DNA of 64,000 nt. Origin: Pandoraea horticolens (GTDB lineage Bacteria; Pseudomonadota; Gammaproteobacteria; Burkholderiales; Burkholderiaceae). The notes under the pieces are model-generated. The model did not search any database. It was not told the origin of the DNA and saw only the letters and a program-made list of their open reading frames with translations. Made by a program: the position numbers and the translations under genes. How positions within the stretch are numbered: the first letter of the stretch is position 1; the number at the start of each line of letters is the position of its first letter. The DNA lies in the NCBI RefSeq assembly GCF_902459555.1, contig NZ_CABPSM010000011.1:174777-238776 (forward strand), read 5' to 3'. Positions 62,448-64,000 of this stretch are shown here, piece after piece.

Positions 62448-63772
62448 TCCAGACCGGCCCGGTGCTTCTGATACTGGATCGCGGAGACAATCGCCACACG
62501 GCGGATCGGCTCGGGCGGCAGCCAAGTCGGCCGCTCGAAGCCCAGCGCGTCGGACAGTTCGGGCGATTGTTGACCGCAGGCCATCTCGCCGAGCAGCTTG
62601 CCGAACGTGCTGCCCTTGAGCACGCCTGCGCCATTGCATCCGAGCGAGGCGAACAGCCCTTTGCGCACTTCGCCGAAATATAGCGCGCCATTGCGGGTGA
62701 GGGCCGTGACGCCCCCCCAGACGTGCTCGAACTTGTGCGAAGCCATTTGGGGATAGCGGCGGCGATACGCGTCCGTGAGCATGGCGCCGATGTCGGTCAT
62801 CGGACGCTCCTTCTCGTACGAATAGGCGCTGCGCACGACGAAGCGGCCGCCGAGGGTCTTGCGCAGCGTTGTGCCTAGCCGGTTTGCCGGAATCACACCC
62901 CACTCGGGGGCCGGACCCAGCTTGGCGAGTTCGTCGGCGGACAGTACCGGCGTCATGGCCGCATACGTGTAGATCGTGAAGACACGATCGCGCGCGAGCC
63001 CCAGCTTTCGGGCAAAGCCGTTGTTCGCGACGATCACCTGCGCGGCGCTCAGTTGCGTCGTCGCGGTCGTCACTGTGAAGGGGCCGTTACCGTCGAGCGA
63101 CACGACGGGTTCGTTCTCCCACAGCCGGACATTGTCGGGCAGGCTGTCGGCCAGGCCGCGAACGAACGCTGCGGGTTGCACGAAAACGTTACTGTCAGAG
63201 TGATAACCGTAGCGGTAATAGTCGGTGCCGATCTCGCTTCGCAGCGTGTCGCGCGACAGTTCGCGGTACGTCACTCCCCACTCGCGGTATTGCGCGAGCG
63301 TGTCGCGCAAGCGTTGCTCGCCGTCTGGTGTTGCGGCTGCGTGGTACTTGCCGACAGGGTTCCAGCCACAGTCGATGCCGTGCGTCGTAACGAGTTCATG
63401 CAGCCATTTGAGGCCGGTGTCATAGAGCCGTATCTGCTTGCGTGCCACTTCCAGCGGACTACCATGTCCGCCCATACCGGTGTTGTGCGGCAGGTTGATG
63501 AGAAAGCCCGAGTTGCGCCCCGCCGAACTGTCGCCGACGGCGGTGGCATCGATCACCAGCACCGTGGCGTCGGGGCGAAGTTCGGCCACGCGACGCGCGG
63601 CGGCCAGGCCGGTGAAGCCCGCGCCGATGACGATGACGTCGAAACTTCGGGCCATCGGCGCTCGCGTGTGAGACATACGCACCGGCAGCAGAGCATTCCA
63701 GCCGGATGCCGCCTGATAGGCGGGGAAAGCGTCCCGCGCGAGGCGGGAGGGAGTGACTTGGTTGGAGGACAT
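62441..63772 (-). CDS. FAD-dependent amino acid/amine oxidoreductase (DAO family)
   Basis: 443 residues from ATG 63772. FAD motif VIVIGAGFTGLAAARRV near 47-63, after a 45-residue tail, so a shorter start such as the Met just before ARSFDVIVIG is also possible. DAO-family features: SSAGRNSGFLINLPHNTG, VIVANNGFARKLG and GVTALTRNGALYFG. Likely oxidises an amine or amino acid, like the gamma-glutamylputrescine or sarcosine-type oxidases. It follows an ABC ATPase gene at the window end in the same direction, which may share its operon. Confidence 0.83.
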   Translation of the reverse strand: MSSNQVTPSRLARDAFPAYQAASGWNALLPVRMSHTRAPMARSFDVIVIGAGFTGLAAARRVAELRPDATVLVIDATAVGDSSAGRNSGFLINLPHNTGMGGHGSPLEVARKQIRLYDTGLKWLHELVTTHGIDCGWNPVGKYHAAATPDGEQRLRDTLAQYREWGVTYRELSRDTLRSEIGTDYYRYGYHSDSNVFVQPAAFVRGLADSLPDNVRLWENEPVVSLDGNGPFTVTTATTQLSAAQVIVANNGFARKLGLARDRVFTIYTYAAMTPVLSADELAKLGPAPEWGVIPANRLGTTLRKTLGGRFVVRSAYSYEKERPMTDIGAMLTDAYRRRYPQMASHKFEHVWGGVTALTRNGALYFGEVRKGLFASLGCNGAGVLKGSTFGKLLGEMACGQQSPELSDALGFERPTWLPPEPIRRVAIVSAIQYQKHRAGLER

Positions 63773-63803
63773 GACGATAGAAATACGGGGGGCTTGCCGG
63801 AGG

Positions 63804-64000
63804 TTACGCAGCCTGACTTTCCAGACTGCGCATGACCTCGGTCTGCACGGTGTTCCAGATTTGCGACTTGAGTTCGTTGTAGCGCGGCGAGAGCTGCACC
63901 TGTGCGTCGCGCGGCATGGGCAAATCGTTCGGCAGATCGCAGGCCACCCGGCCCGGGCGTGCACTCATGATGACCATGCGTGTGGAGAGCATCAGCGCTT
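63804..64000 (-). CDS. ABC transporter ATP-binding protein, C-terminal end (start outside window)
   Basis: The last 65 codons of a minus-strand gene whose start lies beyond the window. ALMLSTRMVIMSARPGRV is the H-loop-downstream segment of SsuB/TauB/NrtD-type ATPases (nitrate, sulfonate, taurine or aliphatic amine importers). The tail ...NTVQTEVMRSLESQAA closes it. The FAD oxidoreductase gene starts 31 bp downstream, suggesting one operon for import and oxidation of an amine or similar compound. Confidence 0.75.
   Translation of the reverse strand, partial: ALMLSTRMVIMSARPGRVACDLPNDLPMPRDAQVQLSPRYNELKSQIWNTVQTEVMRSLESQAA

Noticed and set aside
1..64000. CRISPR arrays, tRNA, rRNA, prophage or insertion sequences
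   Set aside because: No regularly spaced repeats, cloverleaf-like genes, integrase, transposase or phage structural genes were seen by eye.

Overview
The window is high-GC, densely coded DNA from a betaproteobacterium of the Burkholderiaceae. Gene content and family types (class I PHA genes, BoxR-type regulator, AidA/PixA proteins, many LysR/IclR regulators, a single MFS or ABC system per locus) would suit Pandoraea or a close relative. The genus is an inference; there is no rRNA or other taxonomic marker here. I saw no tRNA, rRNA, CRISPR array or insertion sequence.

Layout. 1-4.4 kb: RND efflux pump and its lipoprotein adaptor on the minus strand, pump gene cut by the window edge. 5.1-8.3 kb: polyhydroxyalkanoate genes phaB and a phasin, convergent with phaC. 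8.5-11.7 kb: PAP2 phosphatase, membrane acyltransferase and M23 peptidase. 11.9-14.9 kb: a probable stress operon of Tat-type metallophosphoesterase, cupredoxin, ECF sigma factor and membrane anti-sigma factor, with a 22-bp perfect palindrome before the sigma gene. 14.9-24.6 kb: mixed housekeeping and accessory genes (methyltransferase, AraC and LysR regulators, TauE-type and MFS transporters, a chemoreceptor with a probable sigma-28 promoter, a DapA-family aldolase).

24.6-27.1 kb is a scar region: a structured element with a terminator-like hairpin and no visible gene, a frameshifted diguanylate cyclase relic, an FRG-domain gene, a MerR relic and a strong G-quadruplex motif. 27.1-34.1 kb is a catabolic operon under a BoxR/BzdR-type regulator (helix-turn-helix fused to shikimate-kinase fold): crotonase, 3-hydroxyacyl dehydrogenase, BKACE-family enzyme, aromatic/branched-chain binding protein, feruloyl-CoA-synthetase-like ligase. 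34.1-37.2 kb: MFS transporter and cupin gene transcribed divergently, with two copies of one 17-bp inverted repeat between them and an IclR gene at the end. 37.2-41.7 kb: epimerase/LysR pair, an alpha/beta hydrolase and an AAA+ ATPase of unknown role.

41.9-52.9 kb is the most coherent accessory system. One long minus-strand operon encodes a family-5 binding protein, a porin, two Dpp-type permeases, a COG3964-type amidohydrolase, two ATPases and a RidA-family protein. Beside it lie an IclR regulator and a divergent SelA-like PLP enzyme. Both control regions share the palindrome ATTACGTAAT. I read it as uptake and breakdown of an acylated amino compound, substrate unknown.

53.2-56.6 kb: an unusually AT-rich berberine-bridge-type oxidase gene with a clear terminator, an allE (ureidoglycine aminohydrolase) pseudogene and two AidA/PixA inclusion-body-type proteins. 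57-64 kb: methyltransferase and Rrf2 regulator, thioredoxin-like lipoprotein, GFA-family protein, two-component system, Ohr peroxidase, a YciI relic, an FAD amine oxidase and the end of an ABC transporter ATPase gene.
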